Shown: positions 37,452-46,876 of the stretch, one piece after another | How the letters are laid out: every line of letters begins with the position of its first letter | Position numbering within the stretch: position 1 is the first letter of the stretch | Assembly: GCF_029871245.1 (NCBI RefSeq) | Contig: NZ_SSON01000070.1 | Coordinates: 1 to 64,000 of the forward strand | Direction of reading: 5' to 3' | DNA length: 64,000 bases | Origin: Pseudomonas sp. BN102 | GTDB taxonomy: Bacteria > Pseudomonadota > Gammaproteobacteria > Pseudomonadales > Pseudomonadaceae | Made by a program: the position numbers and the translations under genes | Notes under the pieces: model-generated | The model's input: only the letters and a program-made list of their open reading frames with translations | The model's database searches: none | Told to the model about the DNA's origin: nothing

Positions 37452-38660
37452 TCAGGCCTGGTTGAGGCGGTCGGCGATGAAGGCGATCAGCTGGCGGGCG
37501 ATCTTGCCCTTGCTGGTCTGGGCGAAGCTGTTCTGACCCAGGTCGCGGTCGATGACGGTGATGGCGTTCTCCTCGCTGTTGAAGCCGATGCTGGGGTTGG
37601 CCACGTCATTGGCGACTATCAGGTCGAGGTTCTTGTCCTTGAGCTTGCGCGAGGCGTATTCGAGGAGGTTCTCGGTCTCGGCGGCGAAGCCCACGCTGAA
37701 GGGACGGTCGGCCCGGCCGGCGAGGGTCGCGAGGATATCGGGGTTGCGTACCAGCTGCAGCAGCAGGCCTTCGCCGCTGGTCGGGTCCTTCTTCATTTTG
37801 TGCTGTGCGACCACTTCCGGGCGGTAGTCGGCCACGGCGGCGGCGGCGATCAGCAGGTCGCAGGGCATGGCCGCTTCGCAGGCAGCGAGCATGTCGCGGG
37901 CGCTGACGACGTCGATGCGGTTGACCCGGTCCGGCGTGGGCAGGTGCACCGGGCCGGTGATCAGGGTCACCTTGGCGCCGGCCTCCACCGCGGCTTCGGC
38001 GAGGGCGAAGCCCATCTTGCCGGAGCTGTGGTTGGTGATGTAACGCACCGGGTCGATGTTTTCCTGGGTCGGGCCGGCGGTGATCAGCACATGGCGGCCG
38101 GTCAGGGCGCGGTGCTCGAAGCAGTCGGCGGCGCGCTGGGCCAGTTCCTCGGCTTCCAGCATGCGGCCGAGGCCGACGTCGCCGCAGGCTTGGCTGCCGG
38201 CAGCCGGGCCGAACAGGCGCAGGCCACGTTGGGCGAGGACTTCCAGGTTGGCCTGGGTGGCCGGGTCGCGCCACATGGCCTGGTTCATCGCCGGGGCCAG
38301 GGCCACGGGAGCGTCGGTGGCCAGCACCAGCGTGGACAGCAGGTCGTCCGCCACGCCCTGGGCCAGGCGCGCCATGATGTCGGCGGTGGCCGGCGCAATC
38401 AGCACCAGGTCTGCCCAGCGGGCCAGCTCGATATGCCCCATGGCCGCTTCGGCGGCGGGGTCGAGCAGGTCGAGGTGGACGGGGTGCCCGGAGAGGGCCT
38501 GCAGGGTCAGCGGGGTGATGAACTCGCGGCCGCCCTGGGTCATCACCACGCGGACCTCGGCGCCCTGGTCGCGTAGGCGGCGAACCAGTTCAGCGCTCTT
38601 GTAGGCGGCAATGCCGCCGCCCACGCCCAGGAGGATGCGTTTCCGATAGAGCCGCTGCAT
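37452..38660 (-). CDS. coaBC: Bifunctional phosphopantothenoylcysteine decarboxylase/synthetase CoaBC
   Basis: Two consecutive steps of coenzyme A synthesis. The CoaC flavoprotein half (about 1-185) begins LLGVGGGIAAYKSAEL and contains LTLQALSGHPVHLD. The CoaB half has the CTP-binding run TAGPTQENIDPVRYITNHSS and SGKMGFALAEAA. Length 402 is standard. It is divergent from radC. Confidence 0.96.
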   Translation of the reverse strand: MQRLYRKRILLGVGGGIAAYKSAELVRRLRDQGAEVRVVMTQGGREFITPLTLQALSGHPVHLDLLDPAAEAAMGHIELARWADLVLIAPATADIMARLAQGVADDLLSTLVLATDAPVALAPAMNQAMWRDPATQANLEVLAQRGLRLFGPAAGSQACGDVGLGRMLEAEELAQRAADCFEHRALTGRHVLITAGPTQENIDPVRYITNHSSGKMGFALAEAAVEAGAKVTLITGPVHLPTPDRVNRIDVVSARDMLAACEAAMPCDLLIAAAAVADYRPEVVAQHKMKKDPTSGEGLLLQLVRNPDILATLAGRADRPFSVGFAAETENLLEYASRKLKDKNLDLIVANDVANPSIGFNSEENAITVIDRDLGQNSFAQTSKGKIARQLIAFIADRLNQA

Positions 38661-38797
38661 AGGCCTGCCTTTTATGGAAGTTGACGATGCGCAACGGCGA
38701 AGGCGCCTCCCCAGGCCGATCGCCGCGCAAAAAAGGTGGGTTAAGATAGCACAGCGCCCGCACCGGAACAGCGGCGCCGCTCAACCATGGAGGTGTC

Positions 38798-39472
38798 ATG
38801 AGCATCCGTAATTGGCCTGCGGCAGAACGCCCGCGGGAGAAGCTTCTCGAACTGGGCGCGGCGGCCCTCAGCGACGCCGAACTCCTCGCCATTTTCCTCC
38901 GTACCGGCGTTGCCGGGCGCAGCGCCGTGGATCTTGCCCGCCATCTGCTCGAGGACTTCGGCAGCCTGCGTGCGCTGCTGGAGGCCGAGCTGCATGACTT
39001 CACCCAGCATCTCGGCCTGGGGCCGGCCAAGTACGCCCAGTTGCAGGCGGTGCTGGAGATGGCCCGGCGGCACCTGGCCGAACGGCTGCGCCGCGACTCC
39101 GCGCTGGAAAGCCCGCAGGCGGTGCGCGACTACCTCAAGGCGCAGCTGCGCCATTCCCGGCATGAGCAGTTCGCCTGCCTGTTCCTCGACGCCAAGCACC
39201 GGGTGCTGGCCTTCGAGGTGCTCTTCAACGGCACCATAGACGGTGCCAGCGTCTATCCGCGCCAGGTGGTCAAGCGCGCCCTGGCGCACAATGCGGCGGC
39301 CATCATCTTCAGTCACAACCACCCTTCGGGCGTTGCCGAGCCCAGCGAGGCCGACCGCCAGCTGACCCTGCGCCTCAAGGAGGCATTGGCGCTGATCGAC
39401 GTGCGGGTGCTGGACCACTTCGTTGTCGGCGACGGCGAGCCCTTATCCATGGCAGAGCGTGGCTGGGTCTAG
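38798..39472 (+). CDS. radC: RadC family protein (JAB/MPN domain)
   Basis: 224 residues, N-terminal helix-hairpin-helix-like UPF0758 region ([20 protein letters not shown]). A C-terminal JAMM metalloprotease-like domain carries the ligands H-x-H-x(7)-D in [15 protein letters not shown]. The DNA repair role suggested by the name is doubtful for the family. Its stop codon overlaps the convergent peptide-binding protein gene by 4 nt (CTAG). Confidence 0.93.
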   Translation: MSIRNWPAAERPREKLLELGAAALSDAELLAIFLRTGVAGRSAVDLARHLLEDFGSLRALLEAELHDFTQHLGLGPAKYAQLQAVLEMARRHLAERLRRDSALESPQAVRDYLKAQLRHSRHEQFACLFLDAKHRVLAFEVLFNGTIDGASVYPRQVVKRALAHNAAAIIFSHNHPSGVAEPSEADRQLTLRLKEALALIDVRVLDHFVVGDGEPLSMAERGWV

Positions 39473-41043
39473 TCCAGCTTCACCCGGGAAAAGTCCTGCC
39501 GGCCAAAGGGGCTGACTTGGTAGCCCGCCACCTCGGCGCGGGTCAGGGCGAAGGCGGTCGGGTGGGCGAGCGGCAGCCAGAGGGCCTGTTCGCGAATGAT
39601 CCGCTGGGCCTTTTCATAGAGCGCCGTGCGCTCGGCCGGGTCGGCGTGCGTCTTGCCGTCGCTGATCAGCTTGTCCAGGTCGGCGTCGCAATAGCGCGCG
39701 AAGTTGAGGCCGGACTGCACCGAGGCGCAGGAAAACTGCGGTGTGAGGAAGTTGTCAGGGTCGCCGTTGTCGCCGGCCCAGCCCATGAACAGCAGGTCGT
39801 GCTCGCCGGCCTTGGCGCGACGGATCAGTTCGCCCCATTCGATCACGCGGATTTCGGCCTGGATGCCCACCTTGGCCAGGTCGGCCTGCAGCAGCTGGGC
39901 GCCGAGGCTCGGGTTGGGGTTGAGCAGGCTGCCGGAGGGGCGGGTCCAGATAGTGGTCTTGAAGCCGTCCTTCAGGCCGGCCTCGGCGAGCAGCGCCTTG
40001 GCCTTCTGCGGGTCGTGCGGGTAAGGCGGCAGCTGTTTGGCGTAGCTCCAGGTGTTCGGCGGGTAGGGGCCGTCGGCGGCGCTGGCGCTGCCCTCGAATA
40101 CCGCCTTCAGGTAGCTGGCCTTGTCAAAGGCAAGGTTGATCGCCTGGCGCACCTGAGGCTTGTCCAGGGGCGCGTGCTGGCTGTTGATGCCGACGAACGC
40201 GGTCATGAAGGCCGGGGTCTGGATGGTCCGGATATTCTTGTCGCCGGCAGCGGACTGCACGTCCAGGGGCTTGGGCGACAGGGCTATCTGGCATTCTCCG
40301 CGGCGCAGCTTCTGCAGGCGCACGTTGGCGTCGGGGGTAATGGCGAAGACCAGGCCGTCCACGCCCGGCTTGCCGGCGAAGTAATCGGGGTTGGCGGCGT
40401 AGCGTACCGCGGCGTCCTTCTGGAAACGCTTGAAGACGAAGGGGCCGGTGCCGATGGGCTGGGCATTGAGCTTTTCCGGAGTGCCGGCCTTCATCAACTG
40501 CTCGGCGTACTCGGCGGAATAGATGGAAGCGAAGCCCATGCTGAGGGTGGCGAGGAAGGTGGCGTCCGGTTTGTTCAGGGTGAAGCGCACCTGCTGGTCG
40601 TCGACCCTGTCGATGCTCTTGATCAGGCTCGGCAGCTGCATGGACTGGGCGTGGGGAAAGCCGCTCTGGGCCACCTTGTGCCAGGGGTTCGCCGGGTCGA
40701 GCATGCGCTGGAAGCTGAAAACCACGTCTTCGGCGTTCAGCGGCCGGCTCGGCTTGAAGTAGTCGGTGGTGTGGAAGGCCACGCCCTTGCGCAGGTGGAA
40801 GCTGTAGCTGAGGCCGTTGGGCGCGACATCCCAGCGCTCGGCCAAGCCCGCCACCAGTTGCCCGCGCTGGGCATCGAACTCCACCAGGCGGTTCATCAGC
40901 ACGTCGGCCGAGGCGTTGGTGGTGGTCAGGGAGTTGTACTGCACCACGTCGAAGCCTTCGGGGCTGGCCTCGGTGCAGACGCTTAGGGTAGCGGCCTGGG
41001 CGAGCAGCGGGGCGAACAGCAGCGGAAGGGCGGCAAAACGCAT
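39469..41043 (-). CDS. ABC transporter periplasmic dipeptide-binding protein (DppA-like)
   Basis: A signal peptide ([18 protein letters not shown]) is followed by an SBP_bac_5 domain: [20 protein letters not shown], then VKRF/F-type ligand-cleft segments and a [16 protein letters not shown] region. At 524 residues it is a typical peptide-binding receptor, related to DppA; its ligand is not certain. No permease genes flank it, so it must use a transporter encoded elsewhere. The stop overlaps that of radC. Confidence 0.9.
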   Translation of the reverse strand: MRFAALPLLFAPLLAQAATLSVCTEASPEGFDVVQYNSLTTTNASADVLMNRLVEFDAQRGQLVAGLAERWDVAPNGLSYSFHLRKGVAFHTTDYFKPSRPLNAEDVVFSFQRMLDPANPWHKVAQSGFPHAQSMQLPSLIKSIDRVDDQQVRFTLNKPDATFLATLSMGFASIYSAEYAEQLMKAGTPEKLNAQPIGTGPFVFKRFQKDAAVRYAANPDYFAGKPGVDGLVFAITPDANVRLQKLRRGECQIALSPKPLDVQSAAGDKNIRTIQTPAFMTAFVGINSQHAPLDKPQVRQAINLAFDKASYLKAVFEGSASAADGPYPPNTWSYAKQLPPYPHDPQKAKALLAEAGLKDGFKTTIWTRPSGSLLNPNPSLGAQLLQADLAKVGIQAEIRVIEWGELIRRAKAGEHDLLFMGWAGDNGDPDNFLTPQFSCASVQSGLNFARYCDADLDKLISDGKTHADPAERTALYEKAQRIIREQALWLPLAHPTAFALTRAEVAGYQVSPFGRQDFSRVKLD

Positions 41044-41402
41044 GGCAGACTCCTTTGCGACGACTGACGGGCCCGTGGCGGGCCAAAAGCCTTACCCTAG
41101 ACGAAGGCTGGCCGGCGGACAATGCGTGGTTGGCGACGAGCGGTCGCTTCTTCCGGGCGGCCTTGCCGTGGCGGCGCAGGCGCAGATTCGACCCTGCCTG
41201 ACCTGTGGGTAAAACGCTACGGCCCTTGCTGCACTAGGGTCTTTCTGATATAAAGCAGCGCTCTTTTCTGGGGGCCCGGTCTTTCGCAGTCATTGTGCGG
41301 CCGGTAAGACCCTGACGAGACGGGCGCTTCAGCGCCCATTAAAGTGAGAGTTCAAGCGGCCAACCCATGCCGGGTTGGGCATGTGGTTTAGAGGGCTGAG
41401 GC
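41044..41402. other. Intergenic region before rpmB
   Basis: This 359-bp gap separates the divergent DppA-like gene and rpmB. It has a promoter candidate (41226-41254), the short hairpin GGGCGC-TTCA-GCGCCC (about 41323-41338) and CCAACCC/GGGTTGG (41360-41378), which lies just before the rpmB start and may be a leader structure. No ORF is supported in the remaining ~180 bp. Confidence 0.6.
41226..41254 (+). promoter_or_regulatory. Sigma-70 promoter candidate for rpmB-rpmG
   Basis: TTGCTG and TATAAA are separated by exactly 17 nt. The -10 matches 5 of 6 consensus bases and the -35 matches 3 of 6. It lies about 150 nt upstream of rpmB. Confidence 0.5.
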
Positions 41403-41639
41403 ATGTCGAGAGTCTGTCAAGTAACCGGTAAGGGTCCGGTTACCGGGAACAACATTTCCCACGCAAACAACAAAACCCGTCGTCGTTTCCTGCCGAACCT
41501 GCAGCATCACCGCTTCTGGGTCGAGTCCGAGAAGCGCTTCGTGCGTCTGCGCGTTTCCGCCAAGGGCATGCGTGTAATCGACAAGCGCGGTATCGATGCC
41601 GTTCTGAGCGAGCTGCGTGCTCGCGGCGAAAAGGTTTAA
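41403..41639 (+). CDS. rpmB: 50S ribosomal protein L28
   Basis: 78-residue L28 with the canonical start [20 protein letters not shown] and [12 protein letters not shown] core. It is followed by rpmG after 10 nt, the usual rpmB-rpmG pair. Confidence 0.98.
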   Translation: MSRVCQVTGKGPVTGNNISHANNKTRRRFLPNLQHHRFWVESEKRFVRLRVSAKGMRVIDKRGIDAVLSELRARGEKV

Positions 41640-41649
41640 GGAGCTAATC

Positions 41650-41805
41650 ATGCGTGAACTGATCCGTTTGGTGTCCAGCGCCGGTACCGGCCATTTCTAC
41701 ACCACCGACAAGAACAAGCGCACTACTCCCGACAAGATCGAAATCAAGAAATTCGATCCGGTCGTGCGTAAGCACGTGATGTACAAGGAAGCCAAGATCA
41801 AGTAA
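41650..41805 (+). CDS. rpmG: 50S ribosomal protein L33
   Basis: 51-residue basic protein ([19 protein letters not shown] ... [10 protein letters not shown]). The start at 41650 follows AAGGAGCTAATC (AGGAG with 6-nt spacing). No zinc-binding cysteine pairs are present, so it is the C-minus type. Downstream terminator at 41826. Confidence 0.98.
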   Translation: MRELIRLVSSAGTGHFYTTDKNKRTTPDKIEIKKFDPVVRKHVMYKEAKIK

Positions 41806-41825
41806 TTGATCCGGCCCTTGTCGAA

Positions 41826-41851
41826 GAAGCCCGCCTAGTGCGGGCTTTTTC
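41826..41851 (+). terminator. Terminator after rpmG
   Basis: AGCCCGC pairs with GCGGGCT around CTAGT, followed by TTTTTC, 21 nt after the rpmG stop. Confidence 0.88.
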
Positions 41852-41903
41852 ATGCCCGCGATTTCTCGCCCGTCCCATCCTGCAAATTCCCTTGCAGCAC
41901 CCA

Positions 41904-41928
41904 TAAAAAAGCCCGCCGGAGGCGGGCT
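41904..41928 (-). terminator. Terminator for the minus-strand cupin gene
   Basis: Read on the minus strand, AGCCCGCC pairs with GGCGGGCT around TCC and is followed by TTTTTT. It lies 32 nt after the cupin stop. Confidence 0.85.
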
Positions 41929-41959
41929 GAAGGGTGACAAGCATGGGAGGCGAACAGGC

Positions 41960-42325
41960 TCAGCGGGCAGCCTGTTCGAATATCACGTAGACCTTGCGGC
42001 AGGGCTCCAGCACTTCCCAGGTGCCGGAGAAGCCGGCCGGGATGACGAAGCGATCACCCGCGCGCACCGTCTTGGCGTTGCCCTCCTGGTCGCGGATCAC
42101 CGAAACGCCCTGGAGGATCTCGCAGTACTCGTGCTCGCTGTAGCTCACGGTCCAGTGGCCCACGGCGCCTTCCCAGATGCCCACGTTGAACTGCCCGCAG
42201 GGGCTGCCGTAGTGATTGCGCACGCTCTGCGCGGGGTCGCCCTTGAGGATCTTCTCGGGCGCCGGGCGATAGTGTTCCGGGGCGGTGGTGGCCTGGGCGA
42301 AGTCGACTATCTGCTGGATGTTCAT
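41960..42325 (-). CDS. Cupin domain-containing protein (COG3450-like)
   Basis: A 121-residue single-domain cupin with the barrel motifs GHWTVSYSEHEYCEILQG and AGDRFVIPAGFSGTWEVL. Members are often linked to amine or amino-acid catabolic genes, and this one follows the aminotransferase after 14 nt on the same strand. The start at 42325 (MNIQQIVDFAQ) is supported by AGGG upstream. Catalytic or ligand role unknown. Confidence 0.88.
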   Translation of the reverse strand: MNIQQIVDFAQATTAPEHYRPAPEKILKGDPAQSVRNHYGSPCGQFNVGIWEGAVGHWTVSYSEHEYCEILQGVSVIRDQEGNAKTVRAGDRFVIPAGFSGTWEVLEPCRKVYVIFEQAAR

Positions 42326-42339
42326 GCTGTTGTCCCTGT

Positions 42340-43680
42340 TCAGACGGCCTTGCGGATGGCGTCGGCGAGCGTGCCGACGAGGGTGTCGATCTGTTCCTTT
42401 TCCACGATCAGCGGCGGCGACACGGCGATGGTGTCGCCGGTGACGCGCACCAGCACGCCGTCGCGGAAGCATTGCTCGAAGACCTGGAAGCCGCGCTTGC
42501 CGGCGCCGTCGGCGCTGGGTTGCAGCTGCACGCCGCCGACCAGGCCCACCGCGCGGATGTCGATCACGTTGGGCAGCTCCTTGAGGCCGAGCAGTGCGTC
42601 CTGCCAGTAGCCCTCCAATTCGATGGCGCGATCGAAAAGGCGCTCGCCCTGGTAGATGTCCAGGGTCGCCAGTGCGGCGGCGCAGGCTACCGGGTGACCA
42701 GAATAGGTATAGCCGTGGAAGAATTCGATGGCGCTTTCCGGACCCTGCATGAAGGCCTGGTAGATCTCTTCGGCGACGAACACCGCACCCATGGGGATGG
42801 CGCCGTTGGTCAGGCCCTTGGCGCAGGTGATGATGTCCGGGGTGACGCCCCAGCGTTGGGCGGCGAAGGCCTGGCCGACACGGCCGAAGCCGGTGATCAC
42901 TTCGTCGAAGATCAGCAGGATGCCGTGCTTGCGGGTGATCTCGCGCAGGCGCTGCAGGTAGCCCACCGGCGGCAGGATCACGCCGGCGGAACCGGACATG
43001 GGTTCGACAATCACCGCGGCGATGTTCTCGGCACCGTGCAGGGTAACCAGGCGCTCCAGCTCATCGGCTTTCTCGATGCCGAACTCCGGCAGGCCGCGGC
43101 TGAAGGCGTTGCGCTGGATATCCAGCGTGTGCGGGAGGTGGTCCACGTTCGGCAGCAGGGCGGGGAAGGCCTTGCGGTTGTTGACCATGCCGCCCACCGA
43201 TATGCCGCCGAAACCGACGCCGTGATAGCCCAGTTCGCGGCCAATCAGACGGGTGCGGGTGCCCTGGCCGATGGCGCGCTGGTAAGCGAGGGCGATCTTC
43301 AGGGCGGTGTCCGCCGATTCCGAGCCGGAGTTGGTGAAGAACACCTTGTTCAGGCCCTTGGGTGCCACATCGGCCAGGCGCTCGGCCAGCTCGAAGGGGA
43401 GCGGGTGGCCCATCTGGAAGGTCGGGGCGAAGTCCAGCTTGGCGATCTGCCGGCTCACCGCCTCGGTGATCTCGCGTCGGCCATGGCCGGCGTTGCAGCA
43501 CCAGAGGCCGGCGGTGCCGTCGAGCACCTGGCGTCCGTCGCTGCTGGTGAAGTACATCCCTTCGGCGCTTTCCAGCAGGCGCGGATTGGCCTTGAACTGG
43601 CGGTTGGCGGTGAAGGGCATCCAGAAATCGTCGAGACTGTTGGATATTCTGCCCGGTTGCGGCGAACTGCTGTTTGTCAT
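42340..43680 (-). CDS. Class III PLP-dependent aminotransferase (omega-amino acid:pyruvate type)
   Basis: Transfers amino groups from omega-amino acids or amines, most likely beta-alanine/GABA-like or polyamine-derived substrates, to pyruvate or another oxo acid. PLP lysine is K288 in DIITCAKGLTNG, and D259 (IFDEVITGFGR) contacts the pyridine nitrogen. Length 446. It resembles gabT2-like PA5313 of P. aeruginosa by position (recollection). It is divergent from kauB. The start at 43680 is preferred because of GGTGG upstream. Confidence 0.88.
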   Translation of the reverse strand: MTNSSSPQPGRISNSLDDFWMPFTANRQFKANPRLLESAEGMYFTSSDGRQVLDGTAGLWCCNAGHGRREITEAVSRQIAKLDFAPTFQMGHPLPFELAERLADVAPKGLNKVFFTNSGSESADTALKIALAYQRAIGQGTRTRLIGRELGYHGVGFGGISVGGMVNNRKAFPALLPNVDHLPHTLDIQRNAFSRGLPEFGIEKADELERLVTLHGAENIAAVIVEPMSGSAGVILPPVGYLQRLREITRKHGILLIFDEVITGFGRVGQAFAAQRWGVTPDIITCAKGLTNGAIPMGAVFVAEEIYQAFMQGPESAIEFFHGYTYSGHPVACAAALATLDIYQGERLFDRAIELEGYWQDALLGLKELPNVIDIRAVGLVGGVQLQPSADGAGKRGFQVFEQCFRDGVLVRVTGDTIAVSPPLIVEKEQIDTLVGTLADAIRKAV

Positions 43681-43909
43681 TGTGGCCACCAGAAAAGGCA
43701 AGGTGCGGTGTTGTAGTGATTTCGCCGGAGTCTATGTTTAATATAACGAACATGACAAGGGTGTTTGGCCGTAATCTGTAAAATATATTGAAAAGGCTGG
43801 TCTGGCTGGTTTAGGGTTGCGAGGATGGCTACCCAGAGGTCGGCCTTGCAGAATTTTTGACAGTGCATGCCTGAGCTGGCGGCACTCTTCTAATAAGAGG
43901 AAAGCTCCA

Positions 43910-45403
43910 ATGACCACCCTGACTCGAGCAGATTGGGAACAGCGCGCCAAGTCCGTGCAGATCGAAACCCGCGCCTTCATCCATGGCGAATACACCGACG
44001 CCGTTTCCGGCGCGACCTTCGACTGCATCAGCCCGGTCGACGGCCGCCTGCTGGGCAAGGTGGCCAGCTGCGACCTGGCCGACGCCGAGCTGGCGGTCAA
44101 GGACGCCCGCGCCACCTTCGAATCCGGCGTCTGGTCGCGCCTGGCGCCGGTCAAGCGCAAGGAAGTGCTGATCCGCTTCGCCGACCTGATCGACGCCCAC
44201 GGCGAGGAGCTGGCCCTGCTGGAAACCCTGGACATGGGCAAGCCGATCAGCGACTCCCTGAGCATCGACGTCGCCGCCGCTTCCCGCGCCATCCGCTGGA
44301 ATGGCGAAGCCATCGACAAGGTCTACGACGAAGTCGCCGCCACTCCGCACAATGAGCTGGGCCTGGTGACCCGCGAGCCGATCGGCGTCGTCGCCGCCAT
44401 CGTGCCCTGGAACTTCCCCCTGCTGATGACCTGCTGGAAGCTCGGTCCGGCGCTGGCCACCGGCAACTCGGTGATCCTCAAGCCGTCCGAGAAGTCCCCG
44501 CTTACCGCCGTTCGCCTCGCCCAACTGGCCATCGAGGCTGGTATCCCGGCCGGCGTATTCAACGTGCTGCCGGGCTTCGGCCACACCGTGGGCAAGGCCC
44601 TGGCCCTGCACATGGACGTCGATACCCTGGTGTTCACCGGCTCCACCAAGATCGCCAAGCAACTGATTGTCTACGCCGGCGAATCCAACATGAAGCGCGT
44701 CTGGCTGGAAGCCGGCGGCAAGAGCCCGAATATCGTCTTTGCCGATGCCCCTGACCTGCAGGCCGCCGCCGAAGCCGCGGCCGGCGCCATCGCCTTCAAC
44801 CAGGGCGAGGTCTGCACCGCCGGTTCGCGCCTGCTGGTGGAGCGTTCGATCAAGGACAAGTTCGTGCCCATGGTGGTCGAGGCGATCAAGGCCTGGAAAC
44901 CGGGCAACCCACTGGACCCGGCCACCAACGTCGGCGCCCTGGTTGACACTACCCAGATGAACAACGTGCTGGCGTACATCCAGGCTGGCCATGACGATGG
45001 CGCCACGCTGGTGGCTGGCGGCAATCGCGTGCTCGAGGAAACCGGCGGCACCTACGTCGAGCCGACCATCTTCGACGGCGTGGACAACGCCATGCGCATC
45101 GCCAAGGAAGAGATCTTCGGCCCGGTGCTCTCGGTCATCGCCTTCGACGACGCGGAAGAAGCTGTCGCCATCGCCAACGACACCATCTACGGCCTGGCCG
45201 CCGGGGTCTGGACCAGCAATCTGTCCAAGGCCCACCTGGTATCCAAGGCGCTGCGTGCCGGCAGCGTCTGGGTCAACCAGTACGACGGCGGCGACATGAC
45301 CGCGCCCTTCGGCGGCTTCAAGCAGTCCGGCAACGGCCGCGACAAGTCGTTGCACGCGTTCGACAAGTACACGGAGCTCAAAGCCACCTGGATCAAGCTC
45401 TGA
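43910..45403 (+). CDS. kauB: Aldehyde dehydrogenase KauB (4-guanidinobutyraldehyde / gamma-glutamyl-aldehyde type)
   Basis: Oxidises aldehydes from arginine, agmatine and polyamine catabolism to the acids, using NAD(P)+. The 497-residue protein has the full ALDH set: N168 in PWNFPLL, E267 in LEAGGKS, and nucleophile C302 in GEVCTAGSR. The gene symbol is given because the sequence and position match my memory of P. aeruginosa kauB (PA5312), but other polyamine-type ALDHs are close. It has a GAGG ribosome-binding site and a strong terminator. Confidence 0.9.
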   Translation: MTTLTRADWEQRAKSVQIETRAFIHGEYTDAVSGATFDCISPVDGRLLGKVASCDLADAELAVKDARATFESGVWSRLAPVKRKEVLIRFADLIDAHGEELALLETLDMGKPISDSLSIDVAAASRAIRWNGEAIDKVYDEVAATPHNELGLVTREPIGVVAAIVPWNFPLLMTCWKLGPALATGNSVILKPSEKSPLTAVRLAQLAIEAGIPAGVFNVLPGFGHTVGKALALHMDVDTLVFTGSTKIAKQLIVYAGESNMKRVWLEAGGKSPNIVFADAPDLQAAAEAAAGAIAFNQGEVCTAGSRLLVERSIKDKFVPMVVEAIKAWKPGNPLDPATNVGALVDTTQMNNVLAYIQAGHDDGATLVAGGNRVLEETGGTYVEPTIFDGVDNAMRIAKEEIFGPVLSVIAFDDAEEAVAIANDTIYGLAAGVWTSNLSKAHLVSKALRAGSVWVNQYDGGDMTAPFGGFKQSGNGRDKSLHAFDKYTELKATWIKL

Positions 45404-45513
45404 CATCGGGCGGGTAACCGCCTCAAGGTCCGCCCTTCCCGAAGGAGGGGCCGGCTCCTGGCGCCAGTTAAAGGCCTCGTGAGGTCATGAACAGGTGCTA
45501 ACGAGCTACACCT

Positions 45514-45550
45514 GCGGCCGGGTTTCCTCAACAGGAACCCGGCCGTTTTG
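45514..45550 (+). terminator. Terminator after kauB
   Basis: CGGCCGGGTTTCCT pairs with AGGAACCCGGCCG (one mismatch) around CAAC and is followed by TTTTG.CTTTTT. It lies 111 nt after the kauB stop and just before the MFS gene. Confidence 0.82.
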
Positions 45551-45580
45551 CTTTTTCACCTGCAATGGAGGGCTTGGGCA

Positions 45581-46732
45581 ATGCGTTGGGGTACCTACTT
45601 CGCCGTCTGCGGCGCGGTCATCAGCATCGGGCTCGCCCTGGGCGTGACCATGCCGTTGGTGTCGCTGCGGCTGGAGAGCTGGGGTTACGACACCTTCGCC
45701 ATCGGCGTGATGGCTGCGACCCCGGCGGTGGGCGTGTTGCTCGGCGCCGTCCTGGCCGGGCGCCTGGCGGCACGTCTGGGCACCACCACCCTGATGCAGC
45801 TGTGCCTGCTGGTGGGCGCCCTGTCGGTGGCCCTGCTGGCGCTGTTGCAGAGCTATCCGGTCTGGGTGGTGCTGCGCCTGCTGATTGGCGTAGCCCTGAC
45901 GGTGGTGTTCATCCTCGGCGAAAGCTGGATCAACCAGTTGGCGGTGGAGGAGTGGCGCGGCCGCCTGGTGGCGCTCTACGGCACCGGCTATGCCTTGAGC
46001 CAGCTCTCCGGTCCGCTGCTGCTCAGCGCCTTAGGTACCGGCAACGACCTCGGCTTCTGGACCGGTACCGGCCTGCTGGTAGGCGGCTCGCTGCTCCTCC
46101 TCGGCCGTAGCGGCGCGCCCAGCGTCGATGCCCACAGCGCCTCGGGGCGCGGGCTCTGGTCGTTCTGTACGCGCCTGCCGACCATCGCCTGGGCCGTGGT
46201 GCTGTTCGCCGCCTTCGAGGCCATGATGCTGACCCTGCTGCCGATCTACGGCCTGCGCCAGGGATTCACCCAGGACGTGGCGCTGCTGATGGCCAGTGTG
46301 GTGGTGGTGGGGGATGCCGCCCTGCAGTTGCCCATCGGCTGGCTGGCCGACCGCATGTCCCGACGCAGCCTGTTCCGCGTCTGCGGCCTGGCCCTGCTCA
46401 TCAGCAGCCTGTCGATTCCGGTGCTGCTGCATACCGTGCTGATCTGGCCGATCTGGGTGCTGTTCGGCGCCAGCGCCGGCGGACTCTTCACCCTGGCGCT
46501 GATCCTGATCGGCGAACGCTATCGCGATGACGAGCTGGTGCGGGCCAACGCTCATATCGCCCAGCTCTGGGGTGTCGGTTGCCTGGTCGGGCCGCTGGTG
46601 ACCGGTGCCGTGAGCCAGTGGGCGACCGGTCACGCGCTGCCGTTGATGATGGCGCTCGGTGCCGCCGGATTCGTCTGGCTGGCCTGGACACGCGAGCTGT
46701 TCGAGGACGATGCCGAGGCGATAGCCGATTGA
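45581..46732 (+). CDS. MFS transporter
   Basis: A 383-residue 12-helix-type major facilitator, with IGLALGVTMPLVSLRLESWG at the first helix and a R-x-G-R loop (GRLAARLGTT) after helix 2. Substrate unknown; it sits between kauB and the FAD oxidase, so an amine or amino-acid link is possible but unproven. The start at 45581 follows GGAGGG. Its stop is 24 nt before a family B palindromic repeat. Confidence 0.85.
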   Translation: MRWGTYFAVCGAVISIGLALGVTMPLVSLRLESWGYDTFAIGVMAATPAVGVLLGAVLAGRLAARLGTTTLMQLCLLVGALSVALLALLQSYPVWVVLRLLIGVALTVVFILGESWINQLAVEEWRGRLVALYGTGYALSQLSGPLLLSALGTGNDLGFWTGTGLLVGGSLLLLGRSGAPSVDAHSASGRGLWSFCTRLPTIAWAVVLFAAFEAMMLTLLPIYGLRQGFTQDVALLMASVVVVGDAALQLPIGWLADRMSRRSLFRVCGLALLISSLSIPVLLHTVLIWPIWVLFGASAGGLFTLALILIGERYRDDELVRANAHIAQLWGVGCLVGPLVTGAVSQWATGHALPLMMALGAAGFVWLAWTRELFEDDAEAIAD

Positions 46733-46755
46733 AAACCACCGTTCATTGGCTCTTC

Positions 46756-46848
46756 GTAGGATAGGTCGGGCGGCGTTCCGCGAGCGAAGCGAAACCCATC
46801 GCGGCGGAACGGCCAACTGATGGGTTTCGCAGGCTCAACCCATCCTAC
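46756..46848. repeat. Palindromic repeat, family B complete copy
   Basis: GTAGGATAGG ... ACCCATCCTAC (93 bp), with inner arms GCGAAACCCATC and GATGGGTTTCGC. It lies between the convergent MFS gene and FAD oxidase gene. Confidence 0.85.
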
Positions 46849-46876
46849 GCGGACCAAGCCTGCGTGAGGCAGGGTA